A stretch of 48,232 nt of DNA from Alishewanella jeotgali KCTC 22429 (GCF_000245735.1 NZ_AHTH01000038.1:1-48232); one strand, 5' to 3'. Positions 1 to 8,740 are shown, numbered from the stretch's first letter. Notes: generated by a model not told the origin, from the letters alone. Program-made: numbers and translations.

Positions 1-22
1 TCTGAAGCACCTTCGGTATAAC

Positions 23-730
23 CTATCTGAAGTGCAATCTTTCGTGTTCAATTCTATCAAAGTGTTTTGGACTCATTTCTGAAATCAAAGGACAATTTTT
101 ACGTATTTCTTCACGATAGAGCATGTCAAAGACATTTTCAATTTCATCAATAGTATTCTGTTCTTGTGTTTTCCATTTACGTTGATAATAACTGTAAAGT
201 GTTTTCAAAAAGAAGGCCTTTGGGGTTAGAACACGATCAACAGGCCATCTATTCTCTGCATGAAATCCAATATGGAAGTGAGCTGCCGGGTGGTACAACT
301 TGCAATGTTGGTTAAGCGATAGATCATAACGAATAACAGGAATATCGCTTGTGAAATCAGCTTCAGACGTAAACTGCTCGTATTCAATATCAGTAATTTC
401 CTCACTTTCAAGTAGTTTCAATATCTCCCTGCGCTCAGATAAATATTCTACAAATTGATAAGGATTTGGATAGTATACCAATCTCACGTCACTGTTTGCT
501 TCAACTTCTGTAAATTGAAAAAAAGATCTATCCTCTAACATTAAATTAAATGACTGGAACGATACGATTGTATCGTAAACTTCCCTGTAAGATACAGCTC
601 TGCGAGACATAAACTTCACTTCTGGAGGAGTAACCAAAGATACACAAGAGCCAGCTTGAAATAAAAGGCCAAACTTCTCTGCTAATGAAATTGTCTCTCT
701 AATGTTTTGGTTAAAGCTCTGGCTCACCAT
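23..730 (-). CDS. DUF2290-like protein, partner of an SF1 helicase
   Basis: A 235-residue soluble protein without signal peptide or membrane segment. Its overall character (aromatic-rich N-terminal half, and a central HxxxHFHIG-like stretch near residues 148-155 followed by a PxxFF segment) fits my memory of the DUF2290 family, which has no established biochemical role. Its ATG lies inside the 3' end of the upstream helicase gene (20-base overlap), with an AGG ribosome-binding sequence in that gene, so the two are probably translationally coupled and act together. Codon use and base composition are AT-rich, unlike the chromosome to the right, which suggests horizontal acquisition. The family name is from memory; the pairing is what the sequence shows. 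A role in defence is inference. Confidence 0.6.
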   Translation of the reverse strand: MVSQSFNQNIRETISLAEKFGLLFQAGSCVSLVTPPEVKFMSRRAVSYREVYDTIVSFQSFNLMLEDRSFFQFTEVEANSDVRLVYYPNPYQFVEYLSERREILKLLESEEITDIEYEQFTSEADFTSDIPVIRYDLSLNQHCKLYHPAAHFHIGFHAENRWPVDRVLTPKAFFLKTLYSYYQRKWKTQEQNTIDEIENVFDMLYREEIRKNCPLISEMSPKHFDRIEHERLHFR

Positions 731-2837
731 ATGAACCTGCTTCTTTAGTGGCTAACCCCAGCTCAAACTGTATTTGCTCCTTTGTATAACCCTGAGCCAA
801 CAATTCACCATAAGCTTCTTGAATTTGTATTATTTGCTGTGGTTTTTTATCATGATCTCTCTTTATTTTCTCAGTATCTGGAACCTTAAATTTCAAACTT
901 GGACTATTTTTAAGGCTTTGCTCAATTTCAGAAAAAAAGCCGTCAACTCTACTTCCTATACCACTTACTTTCAACCAAGCCTTAGTTCTCGTAAACGCTG
1001 TGAAAATTTTGTTTCTACCACTACGCGTTTGACGCAAAGGAAATAAAGCATCTAAACCGATAGCGAAAACCTCTACAGATTCATTGCCTTTTGCTCTATG
1101 CACAGTTGTCAATGTGACCATATCCTCAAGCTTGAATGGTGGTGCTGCTGACGAGGCTGTTAGCAAGTTATTAGATCTGATGCCTTTAAATGAAAGTACT
1201 TTTGAAAGCATTGAGAAGTATGATTTAGCATTACGATCGTCCATTGATATAACCATAATATCATGCGGCTTAAGCCCCTGACTTATTGAGCTTTCAATAT
1301 TGTCACCTATCCACATACATTCTTCATCGATACTTGCCGCTTTATATAGTTTAATTAGTTCATTGGGAGTTTGGTATTCATAAATAGATAATGGACTATT
1401 TTGACGATCTCGTGTTATGACAGTTTCAGATCCAACAGTTAAGTCATACCCCTCTTCCAAACGATATCCAACATCATTCCAATGATCTTCGTTTTCAAGT
1501 GTTTGAACAGGATAACTGCTATATAATCCAAATCCTAATGCATGTGCGGTAATCAACACTTCTAATGGATTTCTATAGCATTTATATAGGATTAAGTCAT
1601 TGGTTTGACCAAATCCTAAGTTTTTCCTTAGTTTCTTCAGATCAATTTTTGCTTCATCATTCTCGTCACGACCAAATAATTCCTCAGGAGTTCTCTGATA
1701 TACATTAAAAATTGATTGGAGCTCGTCATAGCCCCATATAATATTTTTAAATTTTGCCTCTGTGCCTTTTGATAGCTCATAACAAAGCTTAAAAAAACTA
1801 TTTGGCAAGTCTTGAGCCTCATCAATTAGAATGTAGTCATACTTACTTTGAACTGGGCGCGACAGGACGTGCTTACACACTTCATTAAATGGATCTTGAT
1901 CATTTAAGGCTTTTGCTTGCTGAAATGGCAAAGGGTTGATAGAGTTCTCTATACAAGCATTATAACAAACTCCATCAATAGATCTCCCTCCCCAAGCATG
2001 GTGGACATCTATCATCTCCCAGTTAGGTTCAGACCCAGCGAAGTGACGGTAGAATTTACCAATCATTTCAACAATTAGGCCATACAAACTTTTTGTATAA
2101 AATGTAAACAAAATTCTTTTGTTTGGATGTTGCAGATGAATGTGAGCAACCTTCATAGCAAGGACAACAGTCTTTCCGGAACCAGCAAGACCTCTTATTC
2201 TTTGCGGGCCATTAATTAGACTTATCGCTATTTTCCTTTGCTCAATGTCAAAATTAGCAATCTCATTTTCTAGCTTTATGAGAATGTTTAGTTTTGATGC
2301 TGGATCCTCTGAGATTTTACTTCGCTTAGTTGATTTACTAAGAGCTTTTGCACCTTCAATTATTGACCTAACTTCATTAAAGTGTTCATCAGTGATTGGA
2401 TCAGTTAGCTCGATCTCGCATAGTTTATCTCTGATGGCTTGAAGCGAACTCAATACTTCGCTTTCACCTTCATAGTCATTACTTTGGCTGTTAAATAGAA
2501 AACTTTCTATACTAACCGCGAGCGTATTCTTGTTTATTCGAAGTAATTTACTTTTCTTAACTGCAGCTTCAATGAAATTGTAAACTTGGCTCAGATTTTC
2601 GTCATCAAGTTCAATAGAGGCAGAAGCGGTACTCGAAATTAATATAATTCCATGGTTTTTCGATAGAAGTGCAATCTTTGATTTTACAGAGTGGTCTTCA
2701 TAGTCTTTGAAAACAGGAAAACCGTAATACAGTATTGCTTCTTGTATACGAAGGTCATCTTGGGTAGCTTCTAAGTAGCTAAGAATCTCGTTATCTATAC
2801 CTTGAGGTTCAATTTCCGTTGCGATTATTTTTTCCAA
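711..2837 (-). CDS. UvrD-like superfamily 1 helicase / ATP-binding protein
   Basis: This 708-residue protein has the SF1 helicase core: a Q-motif-like glutamine near residue 200, Walker A GLAGSGKT at 216-223, Walker B LIDEAQD at 337-343, and late motifs TTVHRAKG and FTAFTRTKAW in the last third. About 200 N-terminal residues precede the motor; a weak alpha/beta pattern there could be a degenerate nuclease-like fold, but no catalytic ExK is visible. The start appears to be TTG; no in-frame ATG lies between it and the preceding stop. It overlaps the downstream DUF2290-like gene by 20 bases. The pair is AT-rich. Known two-gene defence systems such as Gabija also pair a UvrD-type helicase with a second protein, so a defence role is possible but unproven. 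Confidence 0.85.
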   Translation of the reverse strand: MEKIIATEIEPQGIDNEILSYLEATQDDLRIQEAILYYGFPVFKDYEDHSVKSKIALLSKNHGIILISSTASASIELDDENLSQVYNFIEAAVKKSKLLRINKNTLAVSIESFLFNSQSNDYEGESEVLSSLQAIRDKLCEIELTDPITDEHFNEVRSIIEGAKALSKSTKRSKISEDPASKLNILIKLENEIANFDIEQRKIAISLINGPQRIRGLAGSGKTVVLAMKVAHIHLQHPNKRILFTFYTKSLYGLIVEMIGKFYRHFAGSEPNWEMIDVHHAWGGRSIDGVCYNACIENSINPLPFQQAKALNDQDPFNEVCKHVLSRPVQSKYDYILIDEAQDLPNSFFKLCYELSKGTEAKFKNIIWGYDELQSIFNVYQRTPEELFGRDENDEAKIDLKKLRKNLGFGQTNDLILYKCYRNPLEVLITAHALGFGLYSSYPVQTLENEDHWNDVGYRLEEGYDLTVGSETVITRDRQNSPLSIYEYQTPNELIKLYKAASIDEECMWIGDNIESSISQGLKPHDIMVISMDDRNAKSYFSMLSKVLSFKGIRSNNLLTASSAAPPFKLEDMVTLTTVHRAKGNESVEVFAIGLDALFPLRQTRSGRNKIFTAFTRTKAWLKVSGIGSRVDGFFSEIEQSLKNSPSLKFKVPDTEKIKRDHDKKPQQIIQIQEAYGELLAQGYTKEQIQFELGLATKEAGSYGEPEL

Positions 2838-2875
2838 CTCAATATCCGTTCTAATGTAATTATTGCTCTAAAATG

Positions 2876-2905
2876 AGCATAACATTAACGTAAAAGTATT
2901 TGCAA
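2876..2905 (-). promoter_or_regulatory. possible promoter of the helicase-DUF2290 pair
   Basis: On the minus strand TTGCAA (2900-2905) and TATGCT (2876-2881) are separated by 18 bases and lie about 40 bases before the helicase start. They resemble sigma70 -35 and -10 boxes. The IS insertion point is only about 8 bases further upstream, so the core promoter may have survived the insertion. Confidence 0.3.
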
Positions 2906-2921
2906 TTTTAGGGTAGTCAAG

Positions 2922-4246
2922 CTGAGGGATCCCCACAAATTGCTCCCCCATATTATCCACACTCTATCAGATCGTCCGGTGTCCAGCACCACTGAGCTAT
3001 CCACTGCAAAATTTGCTTTAGCCCTTGCTGATAATATCGCCTACTTATATTAAGCTTTTGCTCTTTACAGAGCAGTATCCCAAGGGAACAAAGAGCGAGC
3101 ACTCGTCTATGCTTAACGGTATTAGCCTGATAACGTCGTTGTAAGCCAGCCTTCTCACCCGCACTGCCAAGCAGGTAATGAAACCAGTTAGCCAGGGCTG
3201 CCAAGAGCAGTAAGATCTCCAAGCGTGATTTCTTGCGAGTACCATGTAGATCGCTACCTAACCCGTAACGGTGACTTTTTTGATCCCGGAAGCTTTCTTC
3301 TATCTGCATTCGGCAGCTATAGCATTTGGCAATTTTCTCGGCATATCCATGACTTTCTGGTAAAGAGGAAACTAATAGCCAAGGCTCTTTGTATTGCCTG
3401 TTTTTATCTCTTTTCAATAACTTGTAACCTTTTCCAACCAAAACAGCTTGTGTTTCATAGCTCTGAGATTGGGTGAGTAAGATGTTGCCGACATGCTTGG
3501 GCTTGGCTTTGGCCTTACGATAAAATTGGTTAACAGTGATAAACTCTTCCTGCTCTGCCACTTTCAGCTTCACATTCCCTCTGACTCTGGCGACATAATG
3601 CCAGCCGAATTCGCGTACTTGTTTTAACCAAGGCACTTTAAATCCGGCGTCTGTCACGATAATTGGCTTGCAGCCTTCTGGTAACATAGCTTTAAGTTGT
3701 TCTAAGAATGCCTGATGCAAACGGGGGCTGGTGTACTCTTCTTCAGCAGCGATTTTTTGCAACAACGTTAATGCTCTGCCGTCCGCAGCAATACTCGCTC
3801 GTAAAATAAAGTGACGCTTGGCGGTATCCGCATTACTCCAATCGACTAAAATCGTTGGATGGGAATGGGGGGTTACAACAGAAGCAGTCAACGCGGCATA
3901 AATCAATGGTAGCTCTCGTTGCAGATTGGCATTATTGAGTAATCTGTCGGCTCGCTTGATGCTGATTTTGTCTGAGGGCCCTGGCATAGCGCGACCAATT
4001 GCTGTAACGGTGCAACGAGCGTCTTTAGCAAGAGCAGTAACCGCATCTAACAAGACAGAAAATCTGGCTTTATGCATGGTTTTTGGGGTGACAAATCGGA
4101 GGAAATCAGCGAGCATAGTTTTAACATTCATGGCGAGCATCCGCGGTGTGGGATTTTTGGCGAATGATCAGATCGGGAACCGCCATGAATGTTCCCTAAT
4201 CACCTAAATTTTTATTATAACTACAAAATTTCTGGGGATACCTCAG
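2922..4246 (-). mobile_element. complete IS4-family (IS10-type) insertion sequence
   Basis: The element is 1325 bp, close to the 1329 bp of IS10. The ends are inverted repeats beginning CTGAGGGATCCCC at 2922 and, read inwards from 4246, CTGAGGTATCCCC. The flanking 9-mer GTAGTCAAG occurs at 2913-2921 and again at 4247-4255, a perfect target-site duplication of the size made by IS10-like elements. One intact transposase gene fills it. An inverted repeat, GGGAAC (4175-4180) with GTTCCC (4191-4196), lies between the outer end and the transposase start. In related elements such hairpins limit translation from read-through transcripts. The intact ends and duplication indicate a recent insertion. 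Confidence 0.95.
2953..4140 (-). CDS. IS4-family DDE transposase
   Basis: A 395-residue transposase catalysing cut-and-paste movement of the surrounding element. It has the DDE triad of the family: the first Asp in LVDWSNAD (near residue 100), the second in VTDAGFKVPW (near 165), and Glu in the signature Y-(2)-R-(3)-E-(6)-K, seen as YSCRMQIEESFRDQK (near 285). It is full length for IS10-like proteins, with no frameshift or internal stop. ATG codons at residues 1 and 4 are both possible starts. It is transcribed towards the helicase pair's upstream region from the opposite end of the element. Confidence 0.95.
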   Translation of the reverse strand: MLAMNVKTMLADFLRFVTPKTMHKARFSVLLDAVTALAKDARCTVTAIGRAMPGPSDKISIKRADRLLNNANLQRELPLIYAALTASVVTPHSHPTILVDWSNADTAKRHFILRASIAADGRALTLLQKIAAEEEYTSPRLHQAFLEQLKAMLPEGCKPIIVTDAGFKVPWLKQVREFGWHYVARVRGNVKLKVAEQEEFITVNQFYRKAKAKPKHVGNILLTQSQSYETQAVLVGKGYKLLKRDKNRQYKEPWLLVSSLPESHGYAEKIAKCYSCRMQIEESFRDQKSHRYGLGSDLHGTRKKSRLEILLLLAALANWFHYLLGSAGEKAGLQRRYQANTVKHRRVLALCSLGILLCKEQKLNISRRYYQQGLKQILQWIAQWCWTPDDLIECG

Positions 4247-4255
4247 GTAGTCAAG

Positions 4256-4668
4256 ATTAATTAGGAGCAGTCAGGCGCATCACGTCTTGTAAATTGGTTG
4301 AGCAGGCAGAGGGCTTAGCTATCTTAGAAAAAGTGGCCACCTACTTCGCGAAGAACGACCTTCGGGGTCAGACCTTCGGGGTCAGATACCAAGATGTCTT
4401 AAGTAGGGCAGTGGTACGGATCATATATTCCAGAAACCCACAGCAAAATGCTGGAACAGCTGTAAAACCTGACCTTCGGATACCGAGTAACCTTTCGATA
4501 GGCATATTGGCTGTTTGTGCCGGAGTTGTTGCTGTAGTGGGGCCTTATTGCAGTTGCTTAACCTGCGCAAAAGTATAAGTAGCGTACAATTTTAAACGCG
4601 ATACCAGAGAAAATGGTTGGATAATCTACTATCGGCACTATCTTGAGCTCAGTATTAGATGAGTCAAT
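4256..4668. other. non-coding stretch with REP-like repeats
   Basis: About 410 bases between the IS and the LysR gene. It contains two tandem copies and one partial copy of the GACCTTCGGGGTC hairpin repeat (listed separately). A 94-codon open frame on the plus strand runs through these repeats and has no recognisable domain, so I do not call it a gene. Nothing else can be supported. Confidence 0.5.
4357..4394 (+). repeat. REP-like hairpin repeat, tandem pair
   Basis: GACCTTCGGGGTC occurs twice in immediate succession (4357 and 4371), the second followed by AGATACCAAG. Each copy can fold GACC against GGTC around a TTCGG loop. Related copies lie at about 4471, 6426 and 8744. Confidence 0.5.
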
Positions 4669-5550
4669 TTATACGCTAAGGCGCTTCCTTAAAAAATCAA
4701 ATAGCAGCCTTACTCTGGCGGATACTGGCCCACGTTGTGGCCGGTAGAGCGATAATGGCCAGGGCGTAGGTTCGTGGTGTTTAAGCAGCCTGACTAGCGC
4801 ACCGAGTTTAATTTGCGGGGCCGCCAAAAAGTCGGCTACTTGAGCCAGTCCTAACCCGGCTGTTGCGGCGGCCAGCTCCTGCTCGGCATCGTTTACCAGA
4901 TAGCGTACTTTGCGTGGTTGGTAGGTTGCGCCGTCTTTAAAAAACCAGATCCAGGGTTTACCCGTGGCGTTATCCAGCATACTCACTTGTTGATGCTGCG
5001 CCAAATCGTCTAGTGTCGCGGGCTGACCAAATTGCTTAAGGTAATTAGGGCTGGCAACCAGCCACAGGGCGACTTCTGATAACGGCACAGCGACAAAGCT
5101 CTGATCACGTAATAAACCAGCGCGAATACCTAAATCAATTTGTTCATCGACTACCGCACTGTGTTGATCGGATAAGCGCAAATCTAAACCGATATGTGGG
5201 TGTAGTTGCGCAAATTCTATTAATAACGGTGCCAGTATACTGCGCATGGCTGCAGGGGCTGCGAGCCTTATTTCGCCGCTAAGTTCATTGGAGGCGGCGC
5301 GTGGGCTGAGTAGCTGTTCTAACTGTGCCAGTTGTTGCCGACAGTCTTGATAAAACTGCTGCCCAAATTGCGTCAGCCTGATCTGGCGAGTGTTACGATG
5401 AAACAATAACTCACCGGTGAGTTGCTCTAATTGTTGCACGGCACGTGTTACGGCTTGCGGCGATATAGCCAATTTCGTGGCACTGTCTTTAAAGTGCCTG
5501 AGTTCTGCCGCGGTGCAAAAGATGCGTAATAGCGCTAATTTATCGCGCAT
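4669..5550 (-). CDS. LysR-family transcriptional regulator
   Basis: A 293-residue regulator of standard LysR length. Residues 1-60 form the winged helix-turn-helix (FKDSATKLAISPQAVTRAVQQL), and residues from about 88 form the periplasmic-binding-like effector domain. The ATG is preceded by AAGGAATGATC, which supports the start. It is divergent from a short-chain dehydrogenase gene with a gap of about 110 bases. This is the classical arrangement in which a LysR protein controls the neighbour from the shared promoter region. The effector domain resembles the DsdA/CrgA-like regulators often paired with SDR enzymes, but the inducer cannot be told from sequence. Confidence 0.93.
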   Translation of the reverse strand: MRDKLALLRIFCTAAELRHFKDSATKLAISPQAVTRAVQQLEQLTGELLFHRNTRQIRLTQFGQQFYQDCRQQLAQLEQLLSPRAASNELSGEIRLAAPAAMRSILAPLLIEFAQLHPHIGLDLRLSDQHSAVVDEQIDLGIRAGLLRDQSFVAVPLSEVALWLVASPNYLKQFGQPATLDDLAQHQQVSMLDNATGKPWIWFFKDGATYQPRKVRYLVNDAEQELAAATAGLGLAQVADFLAAPQIKLGALVRLLKHHEPTPWPLSLYRPQRGPVSARVRLLFDFLRKRLSV

Positions 5551-5660
5551 TGATCATTCCTTTATCTGGAATTCTGAAGTGTATATTGTTCCATTTTTAT
5601 GCGGATAGCACCAGCTTATACTGCATTTCATCCCATTAAATGATGACGAGGAAACAGCGT

Positions 5661-6413
5661 ATGAGTCAGGCAAATGCAGTAGCAGGAAAAGTCGTATTAA
5701 TTACCGGTGCCAGTAGTGGTTTGGGCGAAAGTACCGCTCGGTTATTGGCCAGCCTCGGTGCCAAACTGGTTGTAGTCGCGCGCCGGGCTGAACGGTTACA
5801 GCAATTGGTGGCAGAGATTACCGCCGCAGGTGGGGAAGCGGTGTATCAGGTTACCGATGTCACCAAAGCCAATGATTTGGAGGCAGCAGTAAACCTCGCC
5901 GTTAGCACTTACGGCCGGTTAGATGTGATGATCAACAACGCTGGTTTGATGGCAATAGCGCCGATGTCGGCACGCCGGGTGGCTGAATGGGATCAAATGA
6001 TCGATATCAATATCAAGGGCGTGTTATACGGTATTGCGGCAGCGTTGCCGGTGTTTGAAAAACAAAACAGCGGCCATTTTATTACGATTTCATCGGTAGC
6101 TGGGGTGAAGGTGTTTAGTCCGGGTGGTACTGTGTACAGCGGCACTAAATTTGCGGTGCGCGCGATTAACGAGGGCTTGCGTCATGAAGTTGGCGCGGCT
6201 ATCCGTACTACCACTATTTTACCCGGTGCGGTGGAGTCTGAGTTAAAGCACGGTAGCAAACATGCTGCCAGTGCTGAGTTTGTGCAGGCGTTTTATCAGC
6301 AGAATGAAATTCCGGCTGATTCGGTTGCCCGCGCTATCGCTTATGCTATTGAGCAACCCGCGAATGTCGACATTAATGAAATTGTACTACGCCCCACAGT
6401 GCAAGAATTCTAA
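5661..6413 (+). CDS. short-chain dehydrogenase/reductase (SDR)
   Basis: A 250-residue classical SDR oxidoreductase. With the ATG at 5661 (preceded by GAGGAAAC) the NAD(P)-binding TGASSGLG is at residues 15-22, NNAG at 92-95, the catalytic Ser near 144-145 and the Tyr-Lys pair YSGTK at 159-163. An Arg pair soon after the second strand (ARRAER) suggests NADP(H) preference. An upstream in-frame ATG at 5640 would add seven residues but has a poorer ribosome-binding site. It is divergent from the LysR gene, which is its likely regulator. The substrate is unknown; the family reduces carbonyls or oxidises alcohols in the cytoplasm. Confidence 0.93.
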   Translation: MSQANAVAGKVVLITGASSGLGESTARLLASLGAKLVVVARRAERLQQLVAEITAAGGEAVYQVTDVTKANDLEAAVNLAVSTYGRLDVMINNAGLMAIAPMSARRVAEWDQMIDINIKGVLYGIAAALPVFEKQNSGHFITISSVAGVKVFSPGGTVYSGTKFAVRAINEGLRHEVGAAIRTTTILPGAVESELKHGSKHAASAEFVQAFYQQNEIPADSVARAIAYAIEQPANVDINEIVLRPTVQEF

Positions 6414-6423
6414 GTAGGAGCAG

Positions 6424-6452
6424 AGACCTTCTTGGTCAGATACCTAGGTGTT
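6424..6452 (+). repeat. REP-like hairpin repeat
   Basis: GACCTTCTTGGTCAGATACC, preceded by GTAGGAGCA, immediately follows the SDR stop codon. It matches the repeat at 4371 and 8744 and keeps the GACC/GGTC stem although the loop has changed, which argues for a structured element. Confidence 0.5.
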
Positions 6453-6471
6453 CCCGAAGTGTTCGTGGAGC

Positions 6472-6510
6472 GGGGTGGGACTTAATTAGCCCCACCCCCT
6501 TTTCTTCAGA
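6472..6510 (+). terminator. intrinsic terminator after the SDR gene
   Basis: GGGGTGGG (6472-6479) pairs with CCCACCCC (6491-6498) around an 11-base loop and is followed by CTTTTCTT, a T-rich tail on the plus strand. Confidence 0.6.
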
Positions 6511-6719
6511 AAACCGTTAGCTTGCGAGGTAAAGTTTGCCAGAAGTTGTTACCATAGCCACAGGTAACAACTGTATTCAATGCTGGAGCTTGAAGATGGA
6601 TTTAGACGACGCGCAAGACTGGGCCTGGTGTGACAGCCAGTTTGCGGCCATTGAAACTTACGTAAAAACCCAGCAAATCCCGCATGGTATGATTTGCGAC
6701 TGGCCGGAATGGTATACCG

Positions 6720-7961
6720 CAGGGCTCCCGCATGAGTGTTTAATTTTCAAACACTCTGCTGCTGAAACCAGCTTTTAAGACATCTTCCAAATAATCCGTT
6801 TTCATCCAGGCACGTTTTTGTTTTGCGGGGATGCTGCCTTTCGATGGCTCTGCTCTTAGCATATTTAAAGACCATTGCCGTAGTATTGACCAGTTTTCCG
6901 CCGCGTGATTCTGATAAATCTGGCAAGCATCTTCTTTCATGCTGACATCCAGCACCCAATGTAGGCTATTTTCAACGGCCCAATGAGCTCTAACCGCCTC
7001 GGCTAACTGTACTTCGTTCAGCTTGGCTGAACTGATGTAGTAACGATAAGTGAGTTCCGATTTTTTTCCTTTTACTTCCCGGTAACTTAGATTCATTCCA
7101 ACGGTTTGCAGACCAACCCATTTACTAAAGTTTCCCTTCAGTTCGCTGGCGTCTTTTACATGGTAACTTCTTGCTTCTATTCGGCCTCGGTTCTTTTCTA
7201 TGACAATCCCATCAAGAGGGCGACTTCGTTGCCCGGCAAATAACGCTTCTACTGCGTTGTATAACGTTCCCTGGTTTGCCTTAAGCGCCAACAGATAATC
7301 CCCATTCCCCTCTATCACTTGCTCTGCTATCGCCGTTTGACATCCCATCGCATCTATTGAAACCAGGGCGCCTTCAATATCCAGCAATCGAATCAGCTCT
7401 GGGATGGCTGTGATTTCATTCGATTTTTCCACGGTCTTCAGCTGCCCCAACACCACTTTGTTCGCACAAGCAAAGGCGTTCACCATATGGATGGTCGATT
7501 TTCTGTCTTCTGGTGCATAAGAGCTACGTAGCGTTTTGCCATCTATGGCAATCACTTCTCCCTGCGTTAGCTTGTGCACCGCTTGCATCCAGTCGATAAA
7601 ACATTGCCTGAATTGTTCCGGAGCAATTTTGGAAATAATACGCGCTATCGTGTCATCTACCGGGACGCCATCACTTAAAAAACCTTGTTTCTGAAACCAC
7701 TCGTGATGACCTTTAGCATAATCATGGATCTCCGACCATCCCTCTGCGCCTGCAATCACGCCACATAAGGTCACGAATAAAACATCAGATAAAGGATAGG
7801 TAACTTTTGCAGACTGACGGTTGTCGATGATGGTGTCAAAGTGTGTAGTAAAGAGTTCAAGGTACATGGCATGCTCCCAAAAAAGGAGTATATGATCACA
7901 ACTAGATCAGATCGTCAAACTGATCGTTTATTGTTTAAAAAACGTTCGCGATCTCGCCCTG
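6720..7961 (-). mobile_element. complete ISAs1-family insertion sequence
   Basis: The 1242-bp element starts CAGGGCTCCCG at 6720, and its other end, read inwards from 7961, starts CAGGGCGAGAT. The terminal repeats are imperfect beyond the first six bases. The 10-mer TGGTATACCG flanks both sides (6710-6719 and 7962-7971) and is the target duplication, within the 8-10 bp typical of the family. It carries a single intact transposase. Confidence 0.93.
6740..7867 (-). CDS. ISAs1-family transposase
   Basis: A 375-residue DDE transposase, full length for the family. Recognisable features are the N-terminal DDE_Tnp_1-associated region (residues 1-90), VIAIDGKTLRSS with the first catalytic Asp near residue 125, VSIDAMGCQ with the second Asp near 190, and the C-terminal AHWAVENSLHWVLDVSMKED with the Glu near 315. 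No frameshift or stop interrupts it. It reads opposite to the gene it disrupts. Confidence 0.95.
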   Translation of the reverse strand: MYLELFTTHFDTIIDNRQSAKVTYPLSDVLFVTLCGVIAGAEGWSEIHDYAKGHHEWFQKQGFLSDGVPVDDTIARIISKIAPEQFRQCFIDWMQAVHKLTQGEVIAIDGKTLRSSYAPEDRKSTIHMVNAFACANKVVLGQLKTVEKSNEITAIPELIRLLDIEGALVSIDAMGCQTAIAEQVIEGNGDYLLALKANQGTLYNAVEALFAGQRSRPLDGIVIEKNRGRIEARSYHVKDASELKGNFSKWVGLQTVGMNLSYREVKGKKSELTYRYYISSAKLNEVQLAEAVRAHWAVENSLHWVLDVSMKEDACQIYQNHAAENWSILRQWSLNMLRAEPSKGSIPAKQKRAWMKTDYLEDVLKAGFSSRVFEN

Positions 7962-8430
7962 TGGTATACCGCGCCTTATGTTGGGTTATGGGCAGTAGAA
8001 AACCCAGAGGATCCGGGGTTTGTTGGACACTGGATCCTGGCTGGCGATAGCACCGGCGCACAGCCCCAACCTGTGCCGTTTGACCATCTTAGCGCCACCG
8101 ATTTACCCGAACCCTGTGATGCGATGGCCGCCTTTGCGCGTAAATGGACCACGCTTGCCGCAGCCGCCAATAAAGGTATAGCCTGGCAAGGCAGCCCGGA
8201 GCTTAGCGGCGATTTGGCCGCCAAGGCAAAACAACTTAGTCGTCAGGCGCAGTTGTTGGCGCTGTGGGCGGCTGATGATGAATTGTGGGATGTGGATTAA
8301 CCTGACCTGTGACCGGCAGATACCGAAGCGCTGTATCGAGGATCCTATTTTGGCTATTCAAACAAATGCTGTGTGGCTGCCATTTGCTGGTGCAGTATGC
8401 GAAGGACGTGCAGCGGCCAGCCGCGAAAGT

Positions 8431-8673
8431 TTATATATTGTGCTTTTGTTTTACCTGGGCGGCGATCTGGCTAAGTGTTAAATCACTTGCTCCGCTTTGT
8501 TCGCCGGCCAAAACAGCCTGCCGTAGCGCGACCATTTGTTTTTCCTGACGCTCTAGTAACCTTAGCGCAGAGCGAACTACCTCGCTGGTGGAACCGTAAC
8601 GACCTGTGGCAATCAATTCGCTAATAAAGTCGTCCAGTTGCGCGCCAATAGTCACACTGGTTGTTCTGGCCAT
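8431..8673 (-). CDS. parD: ParD-family type II antitoxin without adjacent toxin
   Basis: An 80-residue ribbon-helix-helix protein: TTSVTIGAQLDDFISELI forms the strand and first helix, and GRYGSTSEVVRSALRLLE is the ParD signature. The charged C-terminal half is the usual toxin-neutralising tail. GGAG stands seven bases before the ATG. In intact parDE operons the ParE toxin begins at or just past the antitoxin stop, but here the following 130 bases on the minus strand have no start or reading frame resembling ParE. The gene therefore seems to be an orphan that may still repress its own promoter. Confidence 0.85.
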   Translation of the reverse strand: MARTTSVTIGAQLDDFISELIATGRYGSTSEVVRSALRLLERQEKQMVALRQAVLAGEQSGASDLTLSQIAAQVKQKHNI

Positions 8674-8740
8674 TAGTAGCTCCTGTATGATTAATTAACA
8701 CAAATTGTAGCATTCAGGCTTGCGCAGGCAAATTTATCAG

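Larger units (their letters stand above)
6596..8300 (+). pseudogene. DUF4826-like gene interrupted by an ISAs1-family element
   Basis: The 5' part (6596-6719) and 3' part (7971-8300) join in frame when the IS and one copy of its 10-bp duplication are removed, giving a 150-residue protein. The ATG at 6596 has GGAG upstream. The joined product contains WPEWY-TA-PYVGLWAV, GHWILAGD and DAMAAFARKWTTLAA, and ends LALWAADDELWDVD. This pattern fits DUF4826 proteins of Shewanella and Alteromonas (family name from memory, function unknown). As it stands the gene is broken: the first 41 codons run into the IS and stop. The break is recent, because no other lesion is visible in either half. Confidence 0.75.

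Noticed and set aside
4294..4578. 94-codon plus-strand frame between the IS and the LysR gene
   Set aside because: It runs through the REP-like repeats, has no domain or ribosome-binding site, and changes character along its length; treated as non-coding.
8301..8430. Looked for a ParE toxin or its remnant downstream of parD
   Set aside because: No frame on the minus strand resembles ParE; short frames on the plus strand are not similar to anything I know.
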